Source: an uncultured Collinsella sp. (lineage in GTDB: Bacteria; Actinomycetota; Coriobacteriia; Coriobacteriales; Coriobacteriaceae). Taken from it: a stretch of 64,000 nt of DNA. The notes under the pieces were generated by a model, which saw nothing but the letters and a program-made list of their open reading frames with translations, made no database searches and was not told the origin of the DNA. The position numbers and the translations under genes were made by a program. Shown in pieces: positions 33,686 to 41,670 of the stretch; position 1 is the stretch's first letter, and each line of letters begins with the position of its first letter. The stretch spans positions 1 through 64,000 of the forward strand of contig CAUCQW010000005.1 in assembly GCA_958445065.1 (NCBI GenBank), in the 5' to 3' direction.

Positions 33686-34411
33686 TTAGTCGAGGCAAGT
33701 CCAGTTGACGGGGGTCGAGCCGTGCTGTTCGAGTAGCCGATTGGCAGCGGAGAAGGGACGCGACCCCATAAAGGCGGGGAGTTCTGCCGTGGCACGGTTG
33801 GCCGAAAGCGGCGAGGGGTGCGTGGAGGCCAGGCAGAACTTGCCGGTTGCCTTGCCCGCGCCGGTCGCGGCGAGCTTGCCCTCAACCATTTGCTGGGCAA
33901 AGCGGCCCCATGCCAAAAAGACTACCGGCTGGGGCAGCTGACAGCAGCGTTCGATAACGTAGTCGGTCAGGGTGCTCCAGCCTAGTTTGGCGTGCGAGTT
34001 GGCGGCATGCTCGCGCACGGTGAGCGTAGTATTGAGGAGTAGGACGCCCTGCTGTGCCCATGGTGTTAGGTCTCCCGTGGCGGGAATGGGGCAACCCAGA
34101 TCGGCTTTGAGTTCCTTATAGATGTTGCGCAGGCTCGGCGGCAACTTGGTTTGCGTCGCGGGGACCGAGAACGACAGTCCCATGGCCTGGTTGGGCCCGT
34201 GATAGGGGTCTTGACCCAAGATGACAACCTTGACCTGGTCGGCTGGCGTGTAGGCGAGGGCATTGAGGATGTCGTCTTGTGCCGGGTAGATGGTCTGCTC
34301 GGCACGCAAAAGGGCGATGCGCTCGAGCAGCTGGTTCGTCGTGTCACGTACCGGCTGCGGCGCATCGCCCAACCAAGTTGCTATGTTGCGGTCGCGAGCT
34401 GCGGTGTCCAT
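33686..34411 (-). CDS. ung: Uracil-DNA glycosylase
   Basis: 241 residues. Family 1 UDG motifs: VVILGQDPYHGPNQAMGLSF (catalytic Asp, water-activating), TPWAQQGVLLLNTTLTV, VVFLAWGRFAQ and ASTHPSPLSA with the DNA-contact His. It removes uracil from DNA to start base excision repair. AAAGGAG precedes ATG 34411. Convergent with the SDR gene. Confidence 0.95.
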   Translation of the reverse strand: MDTAARDRNIATWLGDAPQPVRDTTNQLLERIALLRAEQTIYPAQDDILNALAYTPADQVKVVILGQDPYHGPNQAMGLSFSVPATQTKLPPSLRNIYKELKADLGCPIPATGDLTPWAQQGVLLLNTTLTVREHAANSHAKLGWSTLTDYVIERCCQLPQPVVFLAWGRFAQQMVEGKLAATGAGKATGKFCLASTHPSPLSANRATAELPAFMGSRPFSAANRLLEQHGSTPVNWTCLD

Positions 34412-34499
34412 GGGGCTCCTTTATGACAGATGCTCTGTTGACATCTATTGTAAAGGCACACCGGTTGCCTTTATGCCGCGGCTGTATGAGAAGTGGGGT

Positions 34500-35402
34500 C
34501 TACGAGATGTGCTCGGGCGCTCCTGCCATGCGAGCCTGTCCATGTGCGCGGAGGCGCGGAGGCTCGACGGTTGCCACCATGACGCCGGTGAGGATGAGGG
34601 CGGCGCCAAAGAAGGCGATGGGGCTCAGGACCTCGCCGACCAGGAAGAACGAGAAGACGGCAGAGCAGACCGGCTCGAGCGAGAAAGCGAAGCCGGTGGT
34701 CTCGGCAGGCACGTGGGGCTGCACGAGCGTTTGGGTGATAAAACCGTAGGCAGAGCAGATGAGTGCGAGTGCGACGACAACGACGACCTCGCTGGGCGTA
34801 CTGGGAAGGGTGAAGCCGCCAAAGACGCACGCGGCGATACCCGAGAATAAGCCGCCGAAGCCTAGCTGCCAAACGCCCAGAGCCAGCGGGTCGACATCTT
34901 CGACAAAGCGCTTCGCCACAATGATATGGCCGGCATAGACAAAGGCGGAGAGCAGCATGATGATCGCGCCGGGATTCAGGCTGGTAAAGTCGGCGCCCGA
35001 GAGCAGCAGCATGCCGCAGGTGACGATGGCGGTGCCGACGAGCACTTTGCGCTCGGGGGCGCGGCGCAGCAGGGCGGCGTTGGCAAACGGCACAATCACG
35101 ACCGTCAGGCTCTGTAAAAAGCCGGCGGTGGAGGCAGAAGTGAGGCTGGAGCCCAGACACATGCAGGTGAGCTCGGTTGCCATGATGGCACCGATGATGG
35201 CGGCGCGAACCATAAGGTCGCGATTGATGCGGAAAGTGCGTTTGTGAAAGAGCAGCAGGCAGGCCGCAAAGGCGATGATGCAGCGCAGCGCAACGATGCT
35301 CGTGGCGTTCATGCTGTCCATGCCGATCTTCATGAGGGGGTACGAAAAGCCCCATGCGACGGGAACGGAAAATGAGAGCGCGATTGCTTTTTTGCGATCC
35401 AT
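34500..35402 (-). CDS. DMT superfamily (EamA) transporter
   Basis: 300 residues, ten hydrophobic segments in two EamA repeats, starting MDRKKAIALSFSVPVAWGF with FSYPLMKIGM; first repeat has SLTSASTAGFLQSLTVVIVP, second VYAGHIIVAKRFVEDVDPLA. The C-terminal ~20 residues are Arg/His-rich and cytoplasmic. It diverges from a LysR gene (158-base gap), the usual arrangement for a regulator and its target exporter; the substrate is unknown. Confidence 0.88.
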   Translation of the reverse strand: MDRKKAIALSFSVPVAWGFSYPLMKIGMDSMNATSIVALRCIIAFAACLLLFHKRTFRINRDLMVRAAIIGAIMATELTCMCLGSSLTSASTAGFLQSLTVVIVPFANAALLRRAPERKVLVGTAIVTCGMLLLSGADFTSLNPGAIIMLLSAFVYAGHIIVAKRFVEDVDPLALGVWQLGFGGLFSGIAACVFGGFTLPSTPSEVVVVVALALICSAYGFITQTLVQPHVPAETTGFAFSLEPVCSAVFSFFLVGEVLSPIAFFGAALILTGVMVATVEPPRLRAHGQARMAGAPEHIS

Positions 35403-35560
35403 GGGACTCCTTTTGTTGCAGAACGGTTTCGTAAAAAGGATTCTGCTCCCAGATTTTGATGTAGTAAAGCGAATGTATCTTCAGTATGATTAAGAAATGC
35501 TAATGTCGGAAGAAAAAGCCCTGGCAAAACGTTTTACGGCTACATCGATGGGGAGGCACG

Positions 35561-36427
35561 ATGGCATCGCGGTATCAGATTGCGTGTATGGTGGTCGATT
35601 GCGGCAGCCTGAAACGCGCGGCCGACGAGCTAGGCTATACGCAAAGTGCGGTGAGCCAGGCCGTCAAGGCACTCGAGCGCGAGCTGGGCACCACGCTTAT
35701 CGAGCGCGGCAAGCAGGGCGTGTCGCTTACGCGCGACGGCAAGCAGTATCTGCCGTATCTGCGCCAAATCGTAACTGCCGAGGCCGAGCTTGAGGGCAAG
35801 CGCCAGGAGCTGCTGGGGCTCTCCTCGACTGATATTCGTATTGCGACGTTTACCAACGTGAGTCGTACCGTGCTGCCGCGCGTGATCCGCGACTTTGGGG
35901 CCCTGCATCCGGGCGTGCACTTTACCCTCAAGCAGGGCGATTACACGCGCAACGCCCAGTGGGTGCACGATGGCGTGGTTGACTTTTGCTTTACGGCACG
36001 CGGTTTTACCGCTGGGCTCGAGAAGCGCGTGGTCTATCACGACGAGTTGGTGGCACTGCTGCCGGCCGCGCATCCGCTGGCGGCAAAGGAAAAGGTGACA
36101 CTTGCCGACCTGGCGTCCGAGCCGTTTGTGCTGCTGGATGAGGGCGAACAGAGTCTGGTGCTCGATGCATTCGCGGCGCATGGGCTGTCGCCGCACGTGA
36201 CGAGCGAGGTGACCGACGACTATACCATCATGGCGATGGTGGAGGAGGGCCTAGGCGTGAGTATGCTGTATCGCCGTACCGTCGAGGGCATGCGGGCCGA
36301 TATTCACGTGCGTCCCATCGTGCATGCCCCCTCGCGCGACGTAGTGGCGGCCTGGCGCAGCTGGGACACCATGCCCATCGCCACGAGGCGTTTTATCGAC
36401 TATATGAGCTCGCATATTGTTAATTAA
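35561..36427 (+). CDS. LysR family transcriptional regulator
   Basis: 288 residues. N-terminal winged helix: RYQIACMVVDCGSLKRAADE, LGYTQSAVSQAVKALERELG, TTLIERGKQGVSLT. Effector domain about 90-285 with IRIATFTNVSRTVLPRVI and VEEGLGVSMLYRRTV. Located divergent to the EamA gene at 34500-35402, which it likely controls. Ends two bases before a convergent MATE gene region. Confidence 0.9.
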   Translation: MASRYQIACMVVDCGSLKRAADELGYTQSAVSQAVKALERELGTTLIERGKQGVSLTRDGKQYLPYLRQIVTAEAELEGKRQELLGLSSTDIRIATFTNVSRTVLPRVIRDFGALHPGVHFTLKQGDYTRNAQWVHDGVVDFCFTARGFTAGLEKRVVYHDELVALLPAAHPLAAKEKVTLADLASEPFVLLDEGEQSLVLDAFAAHGLSPHVTSEVTDDYTIMAMVEEGLGVSMLYRRTVEGMRADIHVRPIVHAPSRDVVAAWRSWDTMPIATRRFIDYMSSHIVN

Positions 36428-36454
36428 TGACTGGCGTGACGTTGAGTGTGGTGT

Positions 36455-37837
36455 TTAGCGGGCTGTCGCTCTGGCTTGGGTGGCGCGATAGGTGCGTGCC
36501 GGGTGGCAGAGTAGTACCGCCACGACCATAAAGAACGCCGTGGTGCCCAGGCTGATGGGGTAGACCATCATAATGTTCGCAAAGGTGCGGAAGTGCGGGA
36601 ACACGCAGAACACCCAATAGAAGCGGATGCCGCAGACGCAGATCATGGTGATGAGGGCGGGTGTGAGCGAGATACCAAAGCCGCGCAGGTAGCCTGACAT
36701 GTTTTCGTAGAACATGCTAAAGGCGTACGCCGGGAAGATCGAGCACACGCGGATATAGCCGATCGAGACGATGTTGGGATCGCTGTTGAACAGCGACAAA
36801 ATCTCGCGTCCAAGGCCGACAATAACGATAATCGTGGTGAGTGCAACGATGCCGCCTTCGACCAGGCAGACCTTGAGCGTCTTGGTGCAGCGGTCGATCT
36901 GGCGGGCACCGTGGTTTTGTCCCACAAAGGTGGTGCAAGCCTGGCTAAAGCTGTTGAGCAGGTTGTAGCACACGTACTCCAGGCTCATGGCGGCGCTCGA
37001 GGCGGCCATGACCTCGGTGCCCAAGCTGTTGATGGCAGACTGGATGATGATGTTGGCTACGGCAAAGACAGCGCTTTGGATGCCGGCGGGCAGTCCGATC
37101 TTGACGATGCGCTTGAGGGCGACGGGGTCGATAGCCAGGTCGCGCGGGGTGACACGGACGACGGAGTCGGTCTTGAGCAGGCGGATAAAGAGCGTAGCGG
37201 CGCTGACGGTGTAGGCGATGGCGGTGGCGATGGCGACGCCCGCGACGCCCCAGTGGAGTACGGGGACAAAGATGAGGTCCAGGCCAATATTGAGGACGGT
37301 GGACACGGCAAGCGCCTGCAGCGGCATGCGGGTGATGCCGACGGAGCGGAAGATCGCGGCCTCAAAGTTGTAGAGCAAAATCGAGGGCATGCTGAGCAAA
37401 AAGACGCGCAGGTAGAGCGAAGCGAGCGGCATGGTTTCGGCGGGAACGTTGAGGGCGGCGAGCATGGGCTCGGCAAAGATCTCGCCCAGCGCGATGACGA
37501 TAAAGCCCACGAGCGCCATTAAAATCGAGGTATGGACGGCGCGTTTGACCATGTTCTGATCGTTGCGGCCGATAGCGTTGGCAATGACCACGTTGGAGCC
37601 AAGCGACATGCCAATAAACAGGTTGAGCATAAGGCTGGTAAGCGGAACATTGGAGCCGACCGCCGCCATGGCGAGGGTTCCCTGGTCGCCCGAGAAGTTA
37701 CCGATGATGACCGTGGCGATGAGGTTCGACAGCTGCTCCAAGATGCTCGTGGCGGCCACGGGGAAGGCGAACAGGGGAATATTGCGCCACAGCGAGCCGG
37801 TGGTCATGTCAATGTGCTTAGATACGGTGTCAGCCAT
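36455..37837 (-). CDS. MATE family multidrug efflux protein
   Basis: 460 residues, twelve membrane helices. MATE (NorM/DinF-type) motifs: PVAATSILEQLSNLIATVII, GSNVPLTSLMLNLFIGMSLG near the start, and in the second half LPAGIQSAVFAVANIIIQSA with GQNHGARQIDR. It exchanges Na+ or H+ for cationic drugs or metabolites. ATG 37837. The AGTC hairpin lies upstream at 37902-37959. Confidence 0.9.
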   Translation of the reverse strand: MADTVSKHIDMTTGSLWRNIPLFAFPVAATSILEQLSNLIATVIIGNFSGDQGTLAMAAVGSNVPLTSLMLNLFIGMSLGSNVVIANAIGRNDQNMVKRAVHTSILMALVGFIVIALGEIFAEPMLAALNVPAETMPLASLYLRVFLLSMPSILLYNFEAAIFRSVGITRMPLQALAVSTVLNIGLDLIFVPVLHWGVAGVAIATAIAYTVSAATLFIRLLKTDSVVRVTPRDLAIDPVALKRIVKIGLPAGIQSAVFAVANIIIQSAINSLGTEVMAASSAAMSLEYVCYNLLNSFSQACTTFVGQNHGARQIDRCTKTLKVCLVEGGIVALTTIIVIVGLGREILSLFNSDPNIVSIGYIRVCSIFPAYAFSMFYENMSGYLRGFGISLTPALITMICVCGIRFYWVFCVFPHFRTFANIMMVYPISLGTTAFFMVVAVLLCHPARTYRATQARATAR

Positions 37838-37901
37838 ACGCTCTCAATCTCTAGCATGCTATATCGTGCTTATTTGCGCAGACGATGATACTCCTAATCG
37901 A

Positions 37902-37959
37902 CTAGTCGTTGGGGGCGTTCTTAAACGACTAGTCATTCAAGAACGTCCCCAATGACTAG
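37902..37959. repeat. AGTC/GGGACG hairpin repeat, complete copy
   Basis: Left arm 37902-37922 pairs with right arm 37939-37959 (19 of 21 bases), around a 16-base loop containing ACGACTAGTCAT. Sits between divergent MATE and rlmA genes, about 65 bases from either start. The CTAGTC ... GGGGGCG arms recur at 12286 and 13420. Confidence 0.8.
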
Positions 37960-38015
37960 GTGGGGAAGGCGTGCGACAATGGTGGGCGTTGTGTTGTTCG
38001 CGCTAAGGAGTTGCC

Positions 38016-38831
38016 ATGTTGTTGTGTCCCGTTTGCCATGAGCCGCTGGTGGATAACGAGCGTGGTGCTGCATGTGCGGGCGGACACCGGTTTGACCGTG
38101 CGCGCGAGGGCTATCTATATCTATTGCGCTCGTCCAAGAGCGGCGACTCCATGGGCGATCCCAAGTCGCAGGCACGCAGCCGTCGTGACTTTCTGAACCG
38201 CGGCTACTACGCGCCGCTGCGCGATGCGATGGTTGAGCTGGTGTGCGAGCGGGCGGCTGGGCACGCTGCGTCTACGAACTGCCCCATGACGCTGCTCGAT
38301 ATTTGCTGCGGCGAGGGCTATTACACGAGTGCCATGGGCGCGGTTTCGGGCGTGGATGCTTACGGCTTTGACCTGGGTAAAGAGATGGTGCGCCTGGCTG
38401 CCAAGCGCGGCGATGCGACCTACTTCGTGGCCAACATGAAGGACATCCCCGTGGCCGATGGCGCCTTCGATATGGTGACCGAACTCTTTGCCCCCTTTAA
38501 CGAGCGCGAGTTTGCCCGCGTGCTGGCGCCGGAGGGCTCGCTCTACACCGTGGTGCCGGGTGCTCGTCACCTCTTTGGGCTCAAGGAGGTACTCTACGAC
38601 ACGCCGTACCTTAACGATGAGAAGCTGCCGAAGACCATCGAGCTCGAGTTGGTCGGAACGCAGCGGGTGTCTGCGAATATTACGCTTCAGACCCAGGCGG
38701 ACATCGAGGCGGTGTTCCACATGACGCCGTACTACTACCGCACGCGCCCCGCCGACAAAGAGCGCCTGGCAAACCTCGATACCCTTCAGACTGACATCGA
38801 CTTCATCATCGCCGAGTACCGCCACAGCTAA
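38016..38831 (+). CDS. rlmA: 23S rRNA guanine-N1 methyltransferase RlmA-like
   Basis: 271 residues. N-terminal zinc site CPVCHEPLVDNE and CAGGHRFDRAREGYLYLL; AdoMet-binding LLDICCGEGYYTSAM; later FDMVTELFAPFNEREFARVL and VVPGARHLFGLKEVLY, which is the RlmA signature. The enzyme makes m1G at position 745 or 748 of 23S rRNA. In Gram-positives the RlmAII form touches macrolide/tylosin resistance; which of the two this is cannot be said. AAGGAG precedes ATG 38016. Confidence 0.9.
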   Translation: MLLCPVCHEPLVDNERGAACAGGHRFDRAREGYLYLLRSSKSGDSMGDPKSQARSRRDFLNRGYYAPLRDAMVELVCERAAGHAASTNCPMTLLDICCGEGYYTSAMGAVSGVDAYGFDLGKEMVRLAAKRGDATYFVANMKDIPVADGAFDMVTELFAPFNEREFARVLAPEGSLYTVVPGARHLFGLKEVLYDTPYLNDEKLPKTIELELVGTQRVSANITLQTQADIEAVFHMTPYYYRTRPADKERLANLDTLQTDIDFIIAEYRHS

Positions 38832-38832
38832 C

Positions 38833-38870
38833 AACCTGCCAAAAAGGGACAGGTTTATTTTGGTAGGTTT
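38833..38870. repeat. CCTGCC hairpin repeat, short copy
   Basis: AACCTGCCAAAAAGGGACAG (38833-38852) continues into TTTATTTTGGTAGGTTT; AACCTGCCAAAA pairs with TTTTGGTAGGTT with one G-U. It starts immediately after the rlmA stop codon. The same unit is one arm of the large inverted repeat at 59381-59482. Confidence 0.7.
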
Positions 38871-38885
38871 TATCTGGGCAAACGT

Positions 38886-38926
38886 AAAGGGCCGACCGCG
38901 GAGATGCGCGATCGGCCCTTTTTAGT
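38886..38926. terminator. Bidirectional terminator between convergent genes
   Basis: AAAGGGCCGACCGCG (38886-38900) pairs with CGCGATCGGCCCTT (38907-38920) with one mismatch; TTTT follows. Serves rlmA and perhaps the membrane gene on the other strand. Confidence 0.8.
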
Positions 38927-38959
38927 TGCTTGGCTGCAGAGGTTATGAGAAGCGAGCGC

Positions 38960-39361
38960 TTATAGGCGGTCCTTGTTCTCGGCCTTAACGGCGTGTGCCT
39001 GCTGAACAAAGAACAGGTCGTACACCACGATGACAAAGGCGCCAAAGTTGATGGCGTCGCCGCCAAACGCGGGAAGCGTGAGCACCGCTTGGGCAAGCGT
39101 GGCGACCGCGGCAACAATACCGAGCTTAAACGCGCCGTCCACCTGCGAAGGCTTGTTGGCGCCCTTGATACCGGCGACGCCTGCGGCAAGGTCGACGAGA
39201 CCCTTGGCGATAAGCACGATCGCTGCGAGCGTGGCGTACGAACCGTACGTGGAATCGAGACCGCCCGTGGCGATACCGACGCCGGCGGTGACGAGGCTGG
39301 CGATGCCCAAAACAAAGTAGATGAGAGCAAGGATTTTGAGAGTCTTGCGAGTGAAGCTCAT
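38960..39361 (-). CDS. Four-helix membrane protein of unknown function
   Basis: 133 residues with four membrane helices (about 10-30, 45-65, 78-98, 103-122) and a short acidic/basic tail. MSFTRKTLKILALIYFVLGIA at the start, Gly/Ala-rich helices throughout. ATG 39361 has AAAGGA upstream. No domain recognised; the size and helix pattern recall DUF308/small paralogs that occur in several copies in coriobacteria. Function unknown. Confidence 0.7.
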   Translation of the reverse strand: MSFTRKTLKILALIYFVLGIASLVTAGVGIATGGLDSTYGSYATLAAIVLIAKGLVDLAAGVAGIKGANKPSQVDGAFKLGIVAAVATLAQAVLTLPAFGGDAINFGAFVIVVYDLFFVQQAHAVKAENKDRL

Positions 39362-39593
39362 GGCTGGTCCTTTCGATACGAGTACGCCAACTTGGCGCAC
39401 CCAATGTACTGCACATATGGTGAAGCACATTGTAGTTCAACGCGGCGATGCATGCGTTTGAAAGCGTATTGAGCCCGCGCAGCCAAACCCAACCTTTCAA
39501 AAAGGAAAGCTGGGCGTAAGTCAAATCGATGGCAGCGTATGCGCGGCGCTGCGATGATGGGTCCATGGTAAGAGCTGGTCTCAAGGAGGAGCC

Positions 39594-39737
39594 ATGATGT
39601 ACGGAGCAGGGCAAGTGCATGAGCCGCGGTCGTTGGGAAGGCGCATGGGTGATTCTGTGATCGCTGCCGTGTGCACGGGATTGATGGCGGTGCTTTGCAT
39701 TGGGATGCTGTGGGCCATGTCGCATGTGGGACAATAG
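39594..39737 (+). CDS. Small single-helix membrane protein
   Basis: 47 residues behind a very strong ribosome site AAGGAGGAG. MMYGAGQVHEPRSLGRRMGD is a hydrophilic start; then IAAVCTGLMAVLCIGMLWAM is a membrane helix and SHVGQ ends the chain. Basic residues precede the helix, so N-in topology is expected. No family is recognised. It lies 63 bases upstream of rsmJ in the same direction. The strong site and the clean helix favour a real peptide. Confidence 0.6.
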   Translation: MMYGAGQVHEPRSLGRRMGDSVIAAVCTGLMAVLCIGMLWAMSHVGQ

Positions 39738-39800
39738 CGGACGGTTGGGTGCCGACATAAACGGCGCTCACGTATTCGTTTTGCTTGTTAAGGAGTGTCC

Positions 39801-40505
39801 ATGGGCGTCATCGATCCCTTTTCTGTTGCTCGGGCCGCGGGGCTTGAGCTGACCGGGAAGTCCGAGGGCCTCACGCTCACCGACGGCACGATGGAGCTGC
39901 GTGCCGATTTTACCCGCATGCTTCCGCGGCTCAAGCAGGGCCGTCTGCAGCAAGAGCTGTTGGTAAAGGCTGCGCGCACAAAAGGCATCGAGAGCCCATG
40001 GGCGATTGACGCCACAGCAGGCTTTGGCGAGGACTCGCTGCTGTTGGCGGCTGCGGGCTTTACCGTCGATCTGTATGAACAGGATTGCGTGATCGCGGCG
40101 CTCCTCAAGGATGCTTTGGATCGCGCGGCAGATGATCCGGCGCTTGCGACAGCCGTGGCGCGCATGCGCTTACATGCGGGCGAGGACAGCATTGTCGGCC
40201 TTCGCCATACAGCTGAGCTGATCGGGCGGGGCGAGCTCGCCGCTCCCGACGTGGTGTATCTGGACCCCATGTTTCCCGAGCGCACCAAGAGCGCGGCGGT
40301 CAAAAAGAAGTTCCAGCTCTTGCACCATTTGGAACAGCCGTGTACCGATGAGGAAACGCTGGTCGAAGCTGCGCTTGCGGTGCACCCGCGCAAGGTCGTT
40401 ATCAAGCGACCGGTGAAGGGGCCACTGCTTGCCGGCGTTAAGCTGAGCTATCAGCTCGCGGGCAAGGCCGTTCGTTACGATGTTCTGGTGCCGCCGCGCC
40501 CGTAG
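39801..40505 (+). CDS. rsmJ: 16S rRNA guanine-N2 methyltransferase RsmJ-like
   Basis: 234 residues. AdoMet motif IDATAGFGEDSLLLAAAGF, then the RsmJ-specific catalytic loop VYLDPMFPERTKSA, and VIKRPVKGPLLAGVKLSYQL near the end. RsmJ makes m2G1516 in E. coli 16S rRNA; it is rare outside proteobacteria, so specificity here is inferred. AAGGAG precedes ATG 39801. Confidence 0.85.
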   Translation: MGVIDPFSVARAAGLELTGKSEGLTLTDGTMELRADFTRMLPRLKQGRLQQELLVKAARTKGIESPWAIDATAGFGEDSLLLAAAGFTVDLYEQDCVIAALLKDALDRAADDPALATAVARMRLHAGEDSIVGLRHTAELIGRGELAAPDVVYLDPMFPERTKSAAVKKKFQLLHHLEQPCTDEETLVEAALAVHPRKVVIKRPVKGPLLAGVKLSYQLAGKAVRYDVLVPPRP

Positions 40506-40553
40506 CTTGCGTTCGATGGCTGGCACTCCATCAATGCCGTGCCGATGCGGCGC

Positions 40554-40856
40554 CTATTTCCATGGGTGCGATGTCAGGTGCCAGCCACCGCAGTATTCGC
40601 ATTTGTAGCAGGCCAAACCGCGCCGTCCGCGGTTTTCGCAGTCGGCCATAACGGCCTCGGCCTCGGCGCGTGTGTCGTAACGGTTTTTGCGCTCGCACGA
40701 TTTGTAGCGCCAGGCTTCATCGCGCTCGGCGTCCAGGGCGTCGCGGCGCTCGTCCTCGCGTGCAAACAGGTCGCTCATATCGCCGCCGGTGGCAGCGCCC
40801 AAAAACTCGCTTTTGGCCTTTGACCAGGCGGCTCGCTTTTTGCTTCCCATCTGCAT
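40554..40856 (-). CDS. Small protein with a C-terminal zinc-binding motif, function unknown
   Basis: 100 residues. MQMGSKKRAAWSKAKSEFLG, then an Asp/Glu/Arg-rich helix (FAREDERRDALDAERDEAWR), CERKNRYDTRAEAEAVMADC, and a treble-clef-like C-terminus CYKCEYCGGWHLTSHPWK. The Cys/His set (CYKCEYC...H) suggests a single zinc. The motif CxxCxxWHLT also occurs in small phage- and plasmid-encoded proteins. ATG 40856 follows AGAGGGG. It diverges from the GNAT gene over a perfect palindrome at 40875-40906. Confidence 0.7.
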   Translation of the reverse strand: MQMGSKKRAAWSKAKSEFLGAATGGDMSDLFAREDERRDALDAERDEAWRYKSCERKNRYDTRAEAEAVMADCENRGRRGLACYKCEYCGGWHLTSHPWK

Positions 40857-40874
40857 CGCGCCCCTCTGCAAACG

Positions 40875-40906
40875 TTGGTATCATTGCTCAATCAAAGTGA
40901 TACCAA
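40875..40906. promoter_or_regulatory. Palindrome in a divergent promoter region
   Basis: TTGGTATCA (40875-40883) and TGATACCAA (40898-40906) are perfect inverted halves separated by 14 bases, in the 71-base gap between divergent genes. A regulator site is likely; a transcribed hairpin is also possible. Confidence 0.5.
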
Positions 40907-40927
40907 TAAACGTGAGGTCGCCGCGTG

Positions 40928-41416
40928 ATGATCAGAAAAACCCTCGATACCGACATTCCCGCCGTCATGGCTATCTATGACGCGGCCCGCGCCTTTATGC
41001 GCGCACATGGCAACGCCACGCAGTGGCCCGAGGGCACGCCTTCGGCCGAGCAACTGGCTGCCGATATTGCCGCCGGTGGCAGCTATGTGTGCGAAGTCGA
41101 CGGTCGCGTGGTGGCGACGTTTGCCTTTTTACCGGGCCCGGACGAGTGCTATGACGCAATTGAGGGCGGGCAATGGCGCAGCGACACTCCGTACGCCGTG
41201 CTGCATCGCGTGGCGTCGGATGGCACCACGCATGGCGTCGCAGCAGCGATGTTTGCCTTTGCCAAAGAGCGTGCCGATCACCTGCGTATCGACACGCATC
41301 AAGACAACCTGCCCATGCAGGGCGCGAGCCTCAAGGCCGGATTTGAGCGCGCCGGCATCGTGTATGTGTCGGATGGTACACCGCGTGTTGCGTTTGACTG
41401 GCTGCGCGAGGCATAA
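40928..41416 (+). CDS. GNAT family N-acetyltransferase
   Basis: 162 residues. MIRKTLDTDIPAVMAIYDAA and an acetyl-CoA domain with SYVCEVDGRVVATFAFLPGP, YAVLHRVASDGTTHGVAAAM, then HLRIDTHQDNLPMQGASLKA and GFERAGIVYVSDG. The N-terminal pattern and HRVASD fit the GNAT fold, but the usual RGxGxG/A is present only as DGTTHGVA, so acetyl-CoA binding is not certain. The acceptor is unknown. GTG 40925 is one codon upstream. Confidence 0.85.
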   Translation: MIRKTLDTDIPAVMAIYDAARAFMRAHGNATQWPEGTPSAEQLAADIAAGGSYVCEVDGRVVATFAFLPGPDECYDAIEGGQWRSDTPYAVLHRVASDGTTHGVAAAMFAFAKERADHLRIDTHQDNLPMQGASLKAGFERAGIVYVSDGTPRVAFDWLREA

Positions 41417-41443
41417 GAGCGAGGGCGCGTATCAATAATTCGC

Positions 41444-41483
41444 GCGAACGAAAATGGCCCCGGGTGGGGTTATTTTCGTTCGC
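41444..41483. terminator. Terminator hairpin between GNAT and the TetM-like gene
   Basis: GCGAACGAAAAT (41444-41455) pairs with ATTTTCGTTCGC (41472-41483), extended inward by CCCC/GGGG. Perfect outer arms; located 27 bases after the GNAT stop codon. The following 185 bases before 41671 hold further GC-rich hairpins (about 41540-41560 and 41570-41590) that could form a structured leader. Confidence 0.75.
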
Positions 41484-41670
41484 TGTGCTGTTTTGAAAGC
41501 CGGCTTTCGCAAGGCGCGAACCTACGAAAATCGCCGCGCGGCAACGCGGGGCGATGAGCTCGGTCGGGGGATAGGGCCCGCTTCGCCCGCCGGCCCGTAA
41601 ATTGTATCATCCAGTGTGAAGCGTGAACGCCCGTTGCCTCGCGCGATGGGCTTGTAATAAGAGGAGAGCC

